Assembly: GCA_016839275.1 (NCBI GenBank)
Contig: JAEOUM010000222.1
Coordinates: forward strand, 1 to 58,413
Length of the DNA: 58,413 nt
Direction of reading: 5' to 3'
Source of the DNA: Candidatus Thorarchaeota archaeon
GTDB taxonomy: Archaea > Asgardarchaeota > Thorarchaeia > Thorarchaeales > Thorarchaeaceae
Shown: piece after piece, positions 42,313 to 51,502 of the stretch
Layout: each line of letters begins with the position of its first letter
Position numbering within the stretch: the first letter of the stretch is position 1
Notes under the pieces: generated by a model
What the model was told of the DNA's origin: nothing
The model's database searches: none
The model's input: the letters and a program-made list of their open reading frames with translations, nothing else
Translations under genes and position numbers: made by a program

Positions 42313-43626
42313 CTATGATTTCCGTACAGGTACGCGGCCTACTATTCCAGGACCAATTATGAAACTCCCGTCATGATACACAATTTCTCCCCCTACAATT
42401 GTAGTAATAAGCCGGGCAAGAACATGTCGTCCTTCAAATGGCGTGATTTTGGCTTTCGAGAAAAACTCCGCGCCTGAGATGTATCGTTCCTGTCTACGGA
42501 CGAGAATGATGTCTGCATCATACCCCTCTGTCAGAATGCCCTTGTTTGGTATTCCAAGTATGGCTGCAGGTCCTGAACAACAACATCTAAGGAAATCTAT
42601 CCATGACAATCTTCCCTCAAAGACTTCTGTTAACATAAGTGGGAGTAGAGTTTCAAGCCCCGGAATTCCTGATGATGCCTCTAAGAATGGTGCATTCTTC
42701 TCCAAGGTTGTGTGTGGTGCATGGTCTGATGCAACACAATCAATGGCACACTTCTGGCAGAGTGCCTGAGCAAGCATCTTCGTGTCGTAGGGAGAACGCA
42801 AAGGTGGAAGCATTTTTGCACGGCCATCGCTGTGAGGAAAATCACCCCCCGAAAGTAACATATGATGTGGAGTCACTTCTGCAGTCAGGGTATGTTCAGC
42901 TCGGTGCTCAAGTATCAATCGAGCAGTCGCAGCACAACTCACATGACAGACATGTAATCTGGCTTCATATTCGATTTTGGCATCCAAGAACATTTGAAGC
43001 GACCTGAGCTCACTCTCACAGCTATGGATATGAAAGAACTCCTCTTGGTTCTTTGCGATATCATTCCTATTCGAAGAATCAGGATGAAGCAGGAGTGGTA
43101 GATTGTGTTTTCTTGCAAGTCCTAAACACGCTTGTATACGTTTCTTGTCATAGATAGTCCCCTTCGTAAGAGGTGAATGTGGATAGACTTTCAATCCAAG
43201 AATGTCCGGTACCATTGAAACCTCAAAACTCTTGATATCTTTCGGAATTCCTGCATAGAATCCAACATTTACAAATCGCTTAGAAACAGCGCTTTTGATT
43301 TTCTTGTCCAATACTTCTCTGGATAGGACCGGGGGATCCGAATTTGGCATGTCCACGACTGTTGTGATACCCCCTGCAGCAGCGGCCATTGTACCCGATT
43401 CGTAGTCCTCCTTATCTGACTGATTCAAATCTCGAAGGTGCACATGCATGTCTATAAGTCCAGGAAGTATGTAGAGCCCTCTACAATCTAGTGTTTTCCT
43501 GCTATCTGGTTCTTTGCCATGCTTGTAAAAACCCTGTATCTTCCCTCTGTCAATAGCTACAGATTGCACTGTTTCTCTATCGTTCACGATCAGTATACCG
43601 TTACTGAGAACCAGATCGACAGTCAT
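42313..43626 (-). CDS. pyrC: Dihydroorotase
   Basis: Zinc amidohydrolase of pyrimidine synthesis, 437 residues. LPGLIDMHVHLRDLNQSDKEDYESG contains the H-x-H and a family arginine; LLHPDS, HVCHVSCA, CVASDHAPHT (catalytic Asp) and LVRRQE complete the pattern. Most similar to type I dihydroorotases. The carboxylated lysine is expected near GLKVYPHS. The start is ATG 43626, 53 bases after the CBS gene stop. Confidence 0.92.
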   Translation of the reverse strand: MTVDLVLSNGILIVNDRETVQSVAIDRGKIQGFYKHGKEPDSRKTLDCRGLYILPGLIDMHVHLRDLNQSDKEDYESGTMAAAAGGITTVVDMPNSDPPVLSREVLDKKIKSAVSKRFVNVGFYAGIPKDIKSFEVSMVPDILGLKVYPHSPLTKGTIYDKKRIQACLGLARKHNLPLLLHPDSSNRNDIAKNQEEFFHIHSCESELRSLQMFLDAKIEYEARLHVCHVSCAATARLILEHRAEHTLTAEVTPHHMLLSGGDFPHSDGRAKMLPPLRSPYDTKMLAQALCQKCAIDCVASDHAPHTTLEKNAPFLEASSGIPGLETLLPLMLTEVFEGRLSWIDFLRCCCSGPAAILGIPNKGILTEGYDADIILVRRQERYISGAEFFSKAKITPFEGRHVLARLITTIVGGEIVYHDGSFIIGPGIVGRVPVRKS

Positions 43627-43679
43627 ATGACACCCACGCCAGTGCTGCCAGCTCGTTCTGTTGCTGGCAATAGACTAAG

Positions 43680-44498
43680 TTATTCTGATGCACTCTGCAC
43701 CTTAAACTTGTTTGCCACAAAGCGGGTCAAGTCTGTTGCACTAATCATGCCAACTAATCTATTTCCCTTCCCCACAACAGGAAGTGTGTTCAGCTTTGCT
43801 TCAACCATTTTAGCGGCAGCTATCGCAATAGAATCATCAGGGCTAACTAATGGAGGTTGTTGTAGCATAGCATCAACAACACGGATTTGCCTTACCTGAT
43901 TTGATCGATGTTTATCTGGCACTTCTACGGTAAACCTTGCCATTGCCTCAGCAACCATTCTCTCTGTGATAAGTCCCAGTACACGACCTCCATCAGTGAC
44001 AGGAAGTCCAGAAAAACCAGCAGCAAGCATATCTCCTCTAGCCTTGATTAACCTTGAAACTGGGTTGACTTGAAGAATGTCCTTTGTTGTCATGAGTTCC
44101 TTAATCTTCACTTTATCGAATCTATCTACAAGCTTGGCAATCTCACTTTTCGTGATGACTCCCAAAAGTGCACCCTGAGAATCAACAACAGGACACCCAC
44201 TCATCCCTCTGTCCAACATTAGCTGCGCGACATCAGTCACCTCATCATCAGGACCTACTGTTATCACAGTGTCAGTCATTGCACTAGATACATGGAGTCT
44301 CTGGATTGAGAGTGCTACTACCTTGCTCACTCCCAGTCTATCAGCAATATCCGCATATGTCAATATACCTGAAACAACACCATTCTGGACAACTACTAGT
44401 CTATCAACACCTTTCTTCCCAAGTTGTTCAAGTGCGTGCGATAAGCGTTCATCCTTATCAATTGTAACTGGTTCAATCATAATCTGGCTTACTTTCAT
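43680..44498 (-). CDS. Four-CBS-domain protein
   Basis: 272 residues from ATG 44498, which has GAGGAAG upstream (the frame starts at 44537). Four CBS motifs in two Bateman modules, each of the form MT..VITVGPDDEVTDVAQLMLDRG followed by GCPVVDSQGALLGVITKSE. These bind AMP, ATP, SAM or similar ligands and act as metabolic sensors. No catalytic domain is attached, so it probably regulates a partner. Same strand as the second CBS protein and pyrC. Confidence 0.88.
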   Translation of the reverse strand: MKVSQIMIEPVTIDKDERLSHALEQLGKKGVDRLVVVQNGVVSGILTYADIADRLGVSKVVALSIQRLHVSSAMTDTVITVGPDDEVTDVAQLMLDRGMSGCPVVDSQGALLGVITKSEIAKLVDRFDKVKIKELMTTKDILQVNPVSRLIKARGDMLAAGFSGLPVTDGGRVLGLITERMVAEAMARFTVEVPDKHRSNQVRQIRVVDAMLQQPPLVSPDDSIAIAAAKMVEAKLNTLPVVGKGNRLVGMISATDLTRFVANKFKVQSASE

Positions 44499-44547
44499 TA
44501 TATCTTCCTCTTGTATACTATAGTTACTGTTGGACAATTAAAGCTGA

Positions 44548-45135
44548 TTAATCAGCATCTTCCCAGCCCTCACGGCAGGATTCACATAGGTATTCACCAT
44601 TTTCGAGGATTAAATCAGTTGAGTATTCACCGCAACTATCACACTCACCACCATATGTAATGAGATCTTCGTCATTTTCTTCAATCCTGCTTTGTAATGC
44701 TTCGTCATCTTTGAGTCGTAGCGATTCTACAAGGATGTCAATGAGCTCTGGTGACCAACGCAGTAAATCCCTAGATGTGATAATGCCAGCAAGGGAATTG
44801 TTCTTCAATACAGCGACACGTCGAATGTTGCTTTTAGCCATCACCCGCATTGCATCCGTGAGAGGCGTTCCAGGCTCAACATGGATAATTGGCGAAGACA
44901 TTATCTCGGAGGCTAGAGTGGTTTTGGGGTCCCGATCCTGCACAATCACACGTCTGACAATATCTGCCTCTGTAATGATACCCAGAGGTCTATCCTCGTC
45001 CGTAATAATCACTGAACTAATGTCCATTTCTTCCATGGACTTTGCAACATCAAATACGGAGGCATCAAGTGGCATAGTTACTACGTTTACTGCCATGATA
45101 TCCTTTACGAACATTGAATGAGAAGGATCTGACAT
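44548..45135 (-). CDS. CBS pair with C-terminal zinc ribbon
   Basis: 195 residues. Two CBS domains (about 8-130; IITDEDRPLGIITEADIVRR, VAVLKNNSLAGIITSRDLLR) precede a small ribbon CDSCGEYSTDLILENGEYLCESC (about 164-186) with two C-x2-C pairs. Start ATG 45135 has GAGGTC six bases upstream. Such CBS-zinc-ribbon proteins are common in archaea and are thought to link nucleotide sensing to nucleic acids or enzymes. It begins the minus-strand run through nadC. Confidence 0.85.
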   Translation of the reverse strand: MSDPSHSMFVKDIMAVNVVTMPLDASVFDVAKSMEEMDISSVIITDEDRPLGIITEADIVRRVIVQDRDPKTTLASEIMSSPIIHVEPGTPLTDAMRVMAKSNIRRVAVLKNNSLAGIITSRDLLRWSPELIDILVESLRLKDDEALQSRIEENDEDLITYGGECDSCGEYSTDLILENGEYLCESCREGWEDAD

Positions 45136-45287
45136 GAATTTGACCTCAATATACTAGAAATTGACCAAACACTCAAGCAACCCATAGAGAGTCTGTTCAA
45201 GCTGGACTTCTATTGCTTGGATTTTAAATGTGTCTGTACTAATCATATTCCATAAATTTTCCAGAATAGAGCTTTCGACACAGCTAT

Positions 45288-47300
45288 TCAGGATTTAGTT
45301 ACGATTCGTCCTTCTCCTGATGGAAGGACGCGCATCATGTCTTCTTGAGGAATTTGGCCGACAAGGTCTGTTTGGTCTTCAGGCACAAGACGTTTGATAT
45401 GACTCAGTATCTCCTTTACTATTTGCCCCTTCTTTGTGCCACCTGGTTCTATTCTGATGAAATACTCAGTTTGTGACTCTATTGCTCTTGGTGGTCCCGA
45501 TATTGGGATAGCATGTTCCTCTTCAAGAAGAACTCCCACAGATAGCTCCACCGGTACGTTTCGAATATAGTTCTTCGAACCATACAGCATCACGGATCCT
45601 GATGGCAAATATTCTCCTGAAGGCGGTGTGAAGCTGACCTGCTCAGGATTAACCCAGAATGCATCTCCGCTTGAGAGACCGTCTTGCCAAGCTCTAGAAA
45701 AAGTCACTGCGAATTGCGCAGCCTCTTCTAGAGTTCTCTCCCCAGGCGCCTCATCTGGAACCTTAATCAGAGTGTAGGGCGCTCCATGAATTGATGCGTG
45801 GAGAAATACATCATTCAGACTCATCTGGTGCTTTGCCAAGCTCTCATTGCTTTTTGCATCACGCCCTCCAAGAACGAGGAAGCCTTCTGATGATATGAAC
45901 CATCTAAACTTCTCGTACCATCGTTTCTTTCTTGTCTTGATTCGGACTCTCTTAGTTTCTGGTTCTACCAAACTCACTTCTAATCGTTCCATCTTTACCC
46001 TTGTCTTCTCAATTTGCATTCGGGCTCCATTTACCTTGGACTCCGCCTTCTTAGCTTGATCATAGGCTGTTGATGCATTGTCTTGTGCAGTGAGGCGGAT
46101 ATCGAGATTGACAGAAGTTCCATTCAGATTGACGATTATTAGTCCTTGAGAGGGTATTATCCGTTCTATAAGTGTAGCAGATGGGATACCCTTCTTCTTC
46201 CCCTCATTTATTCTTTGGATTATATCATCCCAGGAAACTCCCTCGGTCCTTGCCTTTGTCACAGTTTCAAGGACCTCCTGAATCAAGGTGAAGTATGAAT
46301 AGATGAGTTCACCCGCAGTTCGCATCTTTTCAGCCTTTGATACGAGATTATCAATACCCTCATTCTGCTTGTCGATAATCTTCTGGAGTCGTTTTTGCTC
46401 TTCAGATAATGCGTCTTGGACCTGCTCATCTTCTAACTCACTATCAGAAACCCCAAAAAAGTCATCAATTGCTTGACTAAAGCTATCGAAAATTTGCGTT
46501 GGTAGTTCTTGATAGAGTTTGAACTTAAAGGGCAGAAAGGCGATGTAGCCTAGATCATCCTCGTCGTCAGATGGTTCATCATTTAGTACGACATTCGGGG
46601 AAGAAATACCAGTCTTAAGATGTTGAATAAATTCATTCAGCCCGCCTTCGAGATCCATAAGACTCTGTTTGTCCATATCCGGAACCATCATTTTCGGGGA
46701 AACTAATGAGAGCGCACAAATCTCTTCACAGCTGAGCGAGTCAAGGTTTAGTCTACTCGCAAGTGTGCGCACAACGTTGGCCTTTGAGTCAGCTAGCATG
46801 TTCTCAAATGACTGACTGTCAATATTGAACAAGTCTTCGCCTCTCAGTGGTGGGAACTCATATAGCTCTTTTGGGATAATATTCCGGTCGCGCATTCTCT
46901 TATAGTGCATAGCAATAAAGATGGTATCTTTTGGATCCAAGAGAAGCATGTTTCCCGAGCCAAAAAGCTCTGCGACAAGCTTGTAGGACTCATTCTCATC
47001 ACCCACCTCAATAATTACTATTCTATCCAAGTCGTGTTGCTTGATTGAGATGACTCGTTTTTCTCTCAGATACTTTCTCAATACCGTACAAAAATGGGGA
47101 GGCTGACGAGGAGCTTTACGGTTGTATTCTGTTAGATGAATTCGTCTGCCTGGCTCAATGAGTAACTGAGTATTTCCACCTCCCGATTTGTAAAGTTTGA
47201 TGACAAAGACATTATCATACTGATAGACGTTCTTGATGAAGGCACCCTCTCCTACTTCACGTAGCTCGGGTAGAATGAGGCGAATGTCAATATTGCTCAT
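45288..47300 (-). CDS. rqcH: RqcH/NEMF-type ribosome-associated quality control protein
   Basis: 670 residues from ATG 47300 (AGGA upstream). NFACT-N (about 1-190) begins MSNIDIRLILPELREVGEGA and includes HLTEYNRKAPRQPPHFCTVL. A helix-hairpin-helix and long coiled coil follow (about 320-470), then the NFACT-R domain with KFRWFISSEGFLVLGGRDAKSNE (about 535-558). Homologues recruit tRNA to split large subunits and add C-terminal Ala or Ala/Thr tails to stalled chains. Head to head with the EMC6-like gene, about 90 bases apart. Confidence 0.9.
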   Translation of the reverse strand: MSNIDIRLILPELREVGEGAFIKNVYQYDNVFVIKLYKSGGGNTQLLIEPGRRIHLTEYNRKAPRQPPHFCTVLRKYLREKRVISIKQHDLDRIVIIEVGDENESYKLVAELFGSGNMLLLDPKDTIFIAMHYKRMRDRNIIPKELYEFPPLRGEDLFNIDSQSFENMLADSKANVVRTLASRLNLDSLSCEEICALSLVSPKMMVPDMDKQSLMDLEGGLNEFIQHLKTGISSPNVVLNDEPSDDEDDLGYIAFLPFKFKLYQELPTQIFDSFSQAIDDFFGVSDSELEDEQVQDALSEEQKRLQKIIDKQNEGIDNLVSKAEKMRTAGELIYSYFTLIQEVLETVTKARTEGVSWDDIIQRINEGKKKGIPSATLIERIIPSQGLIIVNLNGTSVNLDIRLTAQDNASTAYDQAKKAESKVNGARMQIEKTRVKMERLEVSLVEPETKRVRIKTRKKRWYEKFRWFISSEGFLVLGGRDAKSNESLAKHQMSLNDVFLHASIHGAPYTLIKVPDEAPGERTLEEAAQFAVTFSRAWQDGLSSGDAFWVNPEQVSFTPPSGEYLPSGSVMLYGSKNYIRNVPVELSVGVLLEEEHAIPISGPPRAIESQTEYFIRIEPGGTKKGQIVKEILSHIKRLVPEDQTDLVGQIPQEDMMRVLPSGEGRIVTKS

Positions 47301-47391
47301 TGAGTCCTTCATTTCATATCATCTTGCCAACAGACCGACATGATTATAACATAGTCGATTGAACCACCATCTACACGGCTGGTGAGTAAAC

Positions 47392-47742
47392 ATGGAACTA
47401 ACCCCACTAAAGAACTTCTTTAACCGCCTATTTGGCAAATGGGCAAACTCGCCAAACGATCAACAATACTATGTCAAGATGTTCTTTGCAATTATCAGTG
47501 CATTGATTTGTGGGATTGGTGGCCAATTTTTTGCTGGTACTAGGGGTGTCATGCTTGGTTTTCTGATATACATCTTAAGCCTGTTCGTCATCCGATACCT
47601 CTTAGATATTCCACCAGAGAAATTGGGTGGCATGCAGAAAATGATTACGAACTCGCTGTTTTCATACTTGATGCTATGGGTTGTAATCTGGACCATTCTC
47701 TATGCCTTCAGTATTCCCCCAGGAATTATTGACACACTATAG
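47392..47742 (+). CDS. Small EMC6/Rab5-interacting-protein-like membrane protein
   Basis: 116 residues, three membrane helices (about 29-48, 50-70 and 88-108) after a hydrophilic N-terminus with FNRLFGKW. The last helix NSLFSYLMLWVVIWTILYAF and the short loop before it resemble the C-terminal region of EMC6 (Rab5ip family), the conserved core subunit of the ER membrane protein insertase, which has a similar helix with a Trp-Thr-Leu-Tyr ending. Relatives exist in archaea. The match is by pattern only; a generic small membrane protein remains possible. Divergent from rqcH. Confidence 0.45.
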   Translation: MELTPLKNFFNRLFGKWANSPNDQQYYVKMFFAIISALICGIGGQFFAGTRGVMLGFLIYILSLFVIRYLLDIPPEKLGGMQKMITNSLFSYLMLWVVIWTILYAFSIPPGIIDTL

Positions 47743-47946
47743 CTCATGAGTCTTGGAACTTGCTGGCAGATATTGAGAAATTCACAGAATTTTCCTGATT
47801 TTCTATCTATTTTAATTCAAAATTTAGTATTCTTCACAATCTTTCATTCTGAAATTGCGAATCACACAAACAAGCCTTAATAGCGTCACTAGGAAAATAG
47901 CTGAATGCGCAGAACTTTCCTAACGGGGAAGGTGATAGTCTAGAAG

Positions 47947-48417
47947 ATGGACGAGTTAGACGAAAAACTGATACGGATCCTTCAGAAAGATGCGAAGAGG
48001 CCATTCACACAAATCGCAGAAGAACTAAACAAGATAGATACAACTATTCACTATAGGGCGAAGCGCTTGGAAACAAATGGAACTATCACTCGATTCTGTG
48101 CGTTGATTCGACCGGAGGCGCTAGGATACAAGACAGGTGCCATTCTCAAGATTGAGATTGGTGGCCATATTCTTCCCGAAATCAGTAAGGATCGGACAAG
48201 AACCTTTGCCAAAGAACTGGCTCAGAATGATTCGTATCTGATGATTGCAGTGGGAGATGAGCCCATGATAATTCATGCATTGATGATGGCTGCAGATGAG
48301 GAAGATTTGAACGAACGGGTCGAAAATATTCGAAAATCACCAGATGTCGTGAACGTTTCAGTAGTCCCGGTGAGCTCTGTTGTCAAGGGATGGGAGATAA
48401 GCGGCAGTCCAGACTAG
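47947..48417 (+). CDS. Lrp/AsnC family transcriptional regulator
   Basis: 156 residues: an N-terminal helix-turn-helix (DEKLIRILQKDAKRPFTQIAEELN, YRAKRLETNG) and a RAM ligand-binding domain (about 70-150). Typical octameric feast/famine regulator sensing amino acids. The KaiC-like gene begins 15 bases downstream and is probably co-transcribed. Upstream about 200 bases hold its promoter. Confidence 0.88.
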   Translation: MDELDEKLIRILQKDAKRPFTQIAEELNKIDTTIHYRAKRLETNGTITRFCALIRPEALGYKTGAILKIEIGGHILPEISKDRTRTFAKELAQNDSYLMIAVGDEPMIIHALMMAADEEDLNERVENIRKSPDVVNVSVVPVSSVVKGWEISGSPD

Positions 48418-48432
48418 GGAGGCACACCACTC

Positions 48433-49164
48433 ATGAATCGAGCAAAGACTGGCATCACAGGGTTTGATGAGCTAATCGGGGGCGGTCTCATTGAGGGAAG
48501 TACTGTATTACTTTCGGGCTGCGCTGGTTCCGGAAAGACGATATTTGGACTTCAATTTCTTTTCAATGGAGCCTCGAATTATGCTGAACCCGGGGTTTAT
48601 GTCACTCTAGAAACTCGCCCCAAAGACCTACGGCTTGAAGCTATGCAATTTGGCTGGGACTTTGAACAGCTTGAGAAGAATAAATCGCTGGTTATCATCG
48701 ATGCTGCATCAAGCAAAGCAGGTCTTCCCACCTCCGAGAAGTACGCTCTCCGTAGGGGATTTGATATTGGTTCTTTGGCTGAAGAGATTTATCGGGCTGT
48801 TGATGACGTAAAAGCCCGTCGTTTGGTTTTTGACTGTGTTTCAGCTCTTGGTATGAGATTCGATGATCCCTCAGATGTTAGAAGCGAGTTATTCCGAATC
48901 AGTGCTCTACTCCGTGAGTTGAGGGTCACCTCTCTATTAATCAGCGAAACAGTTGAGCCAACATCCCTCAGTCGAGCTGGTGTTGAGCAATTTGTCACGC
49001 AGGGTCTTATCTCCATGAACCTGACAGAAACTAATGGTATTCTGAAGAGAGATATGCTCATCTGGAAAATGCGACAGACATCACACAGTATGAAGAAACA
49101 CTCCTTCAACATTGGAAAATTCGGAATCGCTGTGGAATCCACCAAGAAGTCCGTAAAAAAATGA
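48433..49164 (+). CDS. KaiC/RadA-like RecA-superfamily ATPase
   Basis: 243 residues, single KaiC domain. TGITGFDELIGGGLIEGSTVLLSGCAGSGKT: Walker A GCAGSGKT is 29-36. A catalytic glutamate pair lies in YVTLETRP and Walker B is RLVFDCVSALG (about 134-144). Archaeal single-domain KaiC proteins work in signal transduction, motility or chromatin regulation; here the partner is the neighbouring Lrp protein. No autophosphorylation S/T site can be assigned. GGAGG precedes ATG 48433. Confidence 0.87.
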   Translation: MNRAKTGITGFDELIGGGLIEGSTVLLSGCAGSGKTIFGLQFLFNGASNYAEPGVYVTLETRPKDLRLEAMQFGWDFEQLEKNKSLVIIDAASSKAGLPTSEKYALRRGFDIGSLAEEIYRAVDDVKARRLVFDCVSALGMRFDDPSDVRSELFRISALLRELRVTSLLISETVEPTSLSRAGVEQFVTQGLISMNLTETNGILKRDMLIWKMRQTSHSMKKHSFNIGKFGIAVESTKKSVKK

Positions 49165-49165
49165 A

Positions 49166-49654
49166 CTAGACCAATGCAAGCAACTGCAAAGCAAGATATG
49201 CTACTAGTATTATTGGGAGGAGTGGAGTGACACTCGGGTTCTCTTGTCGTTGTATATATGTAGAGAACGCGAAGGCGACAAGCAGAACAGCCATTAATAA
49301 TAGTCCTGACGCAATAATACCTTCTAGTATGGGTTGAGACCAATCACCGAACTCGATTCCAGGGCTTAAAATGGCAATTGTCACAACAGCCTTTACATCA
49401 GCTCCTCCAAATGCACCTACTCGGAAGAGCATGTACGCCACAGCAGCCATGAATATGCCAGCTGTTAGATGTAAAAGAGCATGCTCGACCAGATGTCCTG
49501 TGAGAATGACTATGCCCAGACCTACCATACCACCAGTGATCGTCACACGGTTGGGAACACGTCGTGAACGTAAGTCAAGTATTGCATAGATTAGTAGTAG
49601 CAGCGTCGTTGCAATAAAGGACAGAGTTGATGCGATTGTGAATTCTAGAGCCAT
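49166..49654 (-). CDS. Prepilin peptidase, A24 family
   Basis: Membrane aspartyl protease of 162 residues with about six helices. The catalytic aspartates are D27 (YAILDLRSRRVPN) and D86 (FGGADVKA). It resembles archaeal FlaK/PibD/EppA and CpaA-like enzymes that cleave class III signal peptides of archaellins and pilins. No pilin or archaellin genes are in the window. Convergent with the KaiC-like gene, with only one base between stops. Confidence 0.88.
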   Translation of the reverse strand: MALEFTIASTLSFIATTLLLLIYAILDLRSRRVPNRVTITGGMVGLGIVILTGHLVEHALLHLTAGIFMAAVAYMLFRVGAFGGADVKAVVTIAILSPGIEFGDWSQPILEGIIASGLLLMAVLLVAFAFSTYIQRQENPSVTPLLPIILVAYLALQLLALV

Positions 49655-49807
49655 TCAACACTCAGCTCCTATCATACAATAGTATAATCTACCGTATATA
49701 GTCGCCGTGGAGCTACAGTAACACAGATTAACTACCCTGCCGAAGAACGATGCGTAATGGGGAACAGATCAAGGAACCCCATATACTATGGTTCGGAAGT
49801 TGATTGC

Positions 49808-50695
49808 ATGCAAGATCCATACCAAGTAATTCATGATACAACTTATCGTCTACTCGCGAAGGCTGCCACAGAACTCCCTAAGGATGTGAAAGAGGCTCTA
49901 AAGGCAGCTACAAAGCGCGAAAAGAACGAAACCGCGAAGACTCAGTTATCTGCAATTCTCACCAATCTCGATATTGCTAAGACTGGTGTCCCTATGTGCC
50001 AAGATACAGGAATCATAATATTCTATGTCAAGGTCGGGGATAAATTTCCCTATATTGGTGAGATTAAGAAGGCACTAACTAAGGCGACTGAGAAAGCAAC
50101 AGCTGAGGTCCCACTTCGACCCAATGCAGTTAATCCAATCGTTGGTGGAAATTCTGGTAATAATACTGGCATCAAGATTCCATGGATAAACTGGGATATA
50201 GTAGAAGGTGACTCACTGGAATTGATTGTTTTTCCAAAGGGTGGTGGAAGTGAGAATGTCTCCATTGTTGGAATGCTTAAGCCTGGAGTCGGGCTCAAGG
50301 GTGTAAAGAAACTTGTAGTAGACAATGCGATAAGCTACATGGGTGCTGCCTGTGCGCCAAATATCATTGGTGTTGGAATTGGTGGTGGTGCTGATATTGC
50401 CATCAAGATAGCTAAAGAGCAGCTTCTCCGCCCCTTGAATGACAAACATCCAGAACCTGAAGTAGCAAAGATTGAGGAAGAACTCATGGAAGCAATCAAC
50501 ACCTCTGGTATCGGTGCGATGGGATTAGGTGGGGATACAACTGTATTAGGCGTGAAGGTGGGATATGCCATGCGCCATCCCGCCAGTCTACCTGTAGGCG
50601 TGGCTGTCCAGTGCTGGGCGGCACGACATAGCAAGGCAATAATCTCGAAAGATTTGAAGGTCACATACGTGACACATCCATTGGAGGGGAACTAA
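49808..50695 (+). CDS. fumA: Fumarate hydratase class I, alpha (N-terminal) subunit
   Basis: Oxygen-sensitive 4Fe-4S fumarase subunit, about 295 residues. Cluster cysteines are in VPMCQDTGII, AACAPNIIG and AVQCWAARH. NPIVGGNSGNNTG and GIGAMGLGGDTTVLGV are typical. ATG 49808 is the homology-based start; the frame extends to ATG 49757. The GTG of the beta subunit follows one base after the stop. It interconverts fumarate and malate together with the beta subunit. Confidence 0.93.
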   Translation: MQDPYQVIHDTTYRLLAKAATELPKDVKEALKAATKREKNETAKTQLSAILTNLDIAKTGVPMCQDTGIIIFYVKVGDKFPYIGEIKKALTKATEKATAEVPLRPNAVNPIVGGNSGNNTGIKIPWINWDIVEGDSLELIVFPKGGGSENVSIVGMLKPGVGLKGVKKLVVDNAISYMGAACAPNIIGVGIGGGADIAIKIAKEQLLRPLNDKHPEPEVAKIEEELMEAINTSGIGAMGLGGDTTVLGVKVGYAMRHPASLPVGVAVQCWAARHSKAIISKDLKVTYVTHPLEGN

Positions 50696-50696
50696 A

Positions 50697-51302
50697 GTGA
50701 CTGAATATCATTTGACTACACCAATTACAGAGGCTGATGCACGAAAGCTCAAGGTTGGGGACGTCGTCTATGTATCAGGAAAGCATGTGTATACTGCTCG
50801 TGATGAGGCTCATGAGCGAGCTCTTAAGATGTTCGAGAAAGGTGAGAAACCCCCTGTTGATTTTGAAGGCAGTGTAGTGTATCATGTTGGCCCAGTAGCC
50901 TGGCAGAAGGATGGCAAGTGGGTGATTGTGTCAGCTGGTCCCACCACAAGTGGTAGGATGGAATTATTCGAGGATGAATTTCTCAAAAAGTACAAGGCTC
51001 GGATCATTGTTGGTAAAGGAGGAATGGGTCCCAAGACTCTTGGTGCATTGAAAGAAGTCGGAGCTGTCTACTGCAGTTACACAGGAGGTTGCGGGGCACT
51101 AGCTGCTAAGGGATTGAAGGAAGTCACTGCTTATCTCTGGGATGATTTAGGAATGCCAGAAGCTCTCTGGGTGATCACAGCAGAGGAATTCGGACCACTC
51201 CTTGTCACAATGGATTCTCATGGAAATAGTATACATGCTGATATGGACAAGCTCATTGCTAGTCGAAAAGCTGAGGTCTATGCAAAGATCGGTATCAAGT
51301 AG
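50697..51302 (+). CDS. fumB: Fumarate hydratase class I, beta (C-terminal) subunit
   Basis: 201 residues from GTG 50697. LTTPITEADARKLKVGDVVYVSG, HVGPVA, SAGPTTSGRME, GKGGMG and YTGGCGALAA are the family pattern of the swivelling C-terminal half of class I fumarases. It completes the active site with the alpha subunit. The two-subunit layout is normal in archaea. Followed by a 200-base gap and the fumarate reductase-like genes. Confidence 0.93.
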   Translation: MTEYHLTTPITEADARKLKVGDVVYVSGKHVYTARDEAHERALKMFEKGEKPPVDFEGSVVYHVGPVAWQKDGKWVIVSAGPTTSGRMELFEDEFLKKYKARIIVGKGGMGPKTLGALKEVGAVYCSYTGGCGALAAKGLKEVTAYLWDDLGMPEALWVITAEEFGPLLVTMDSHGNSIHADMDKLIASRKAEVYAKIGIK

Positions 51303-51502
51303 TGAATGGATTGGGGTTTGAAGAACCCCTTTCCAATTTCCATTTCAGTTATGTCATGAAGAAGACTAGAATCTAGTATGCTTCACTTAATAGAAGTGCC
51401 ATAAGTATCTACACATCACCTCCGCCCTCAATAGTAACTCTTAAACGGAGCATGCAAGCTCGACGGTTCACCAATGGAGAGCTGTCTACTGGAGGTCCGT
51501 AG

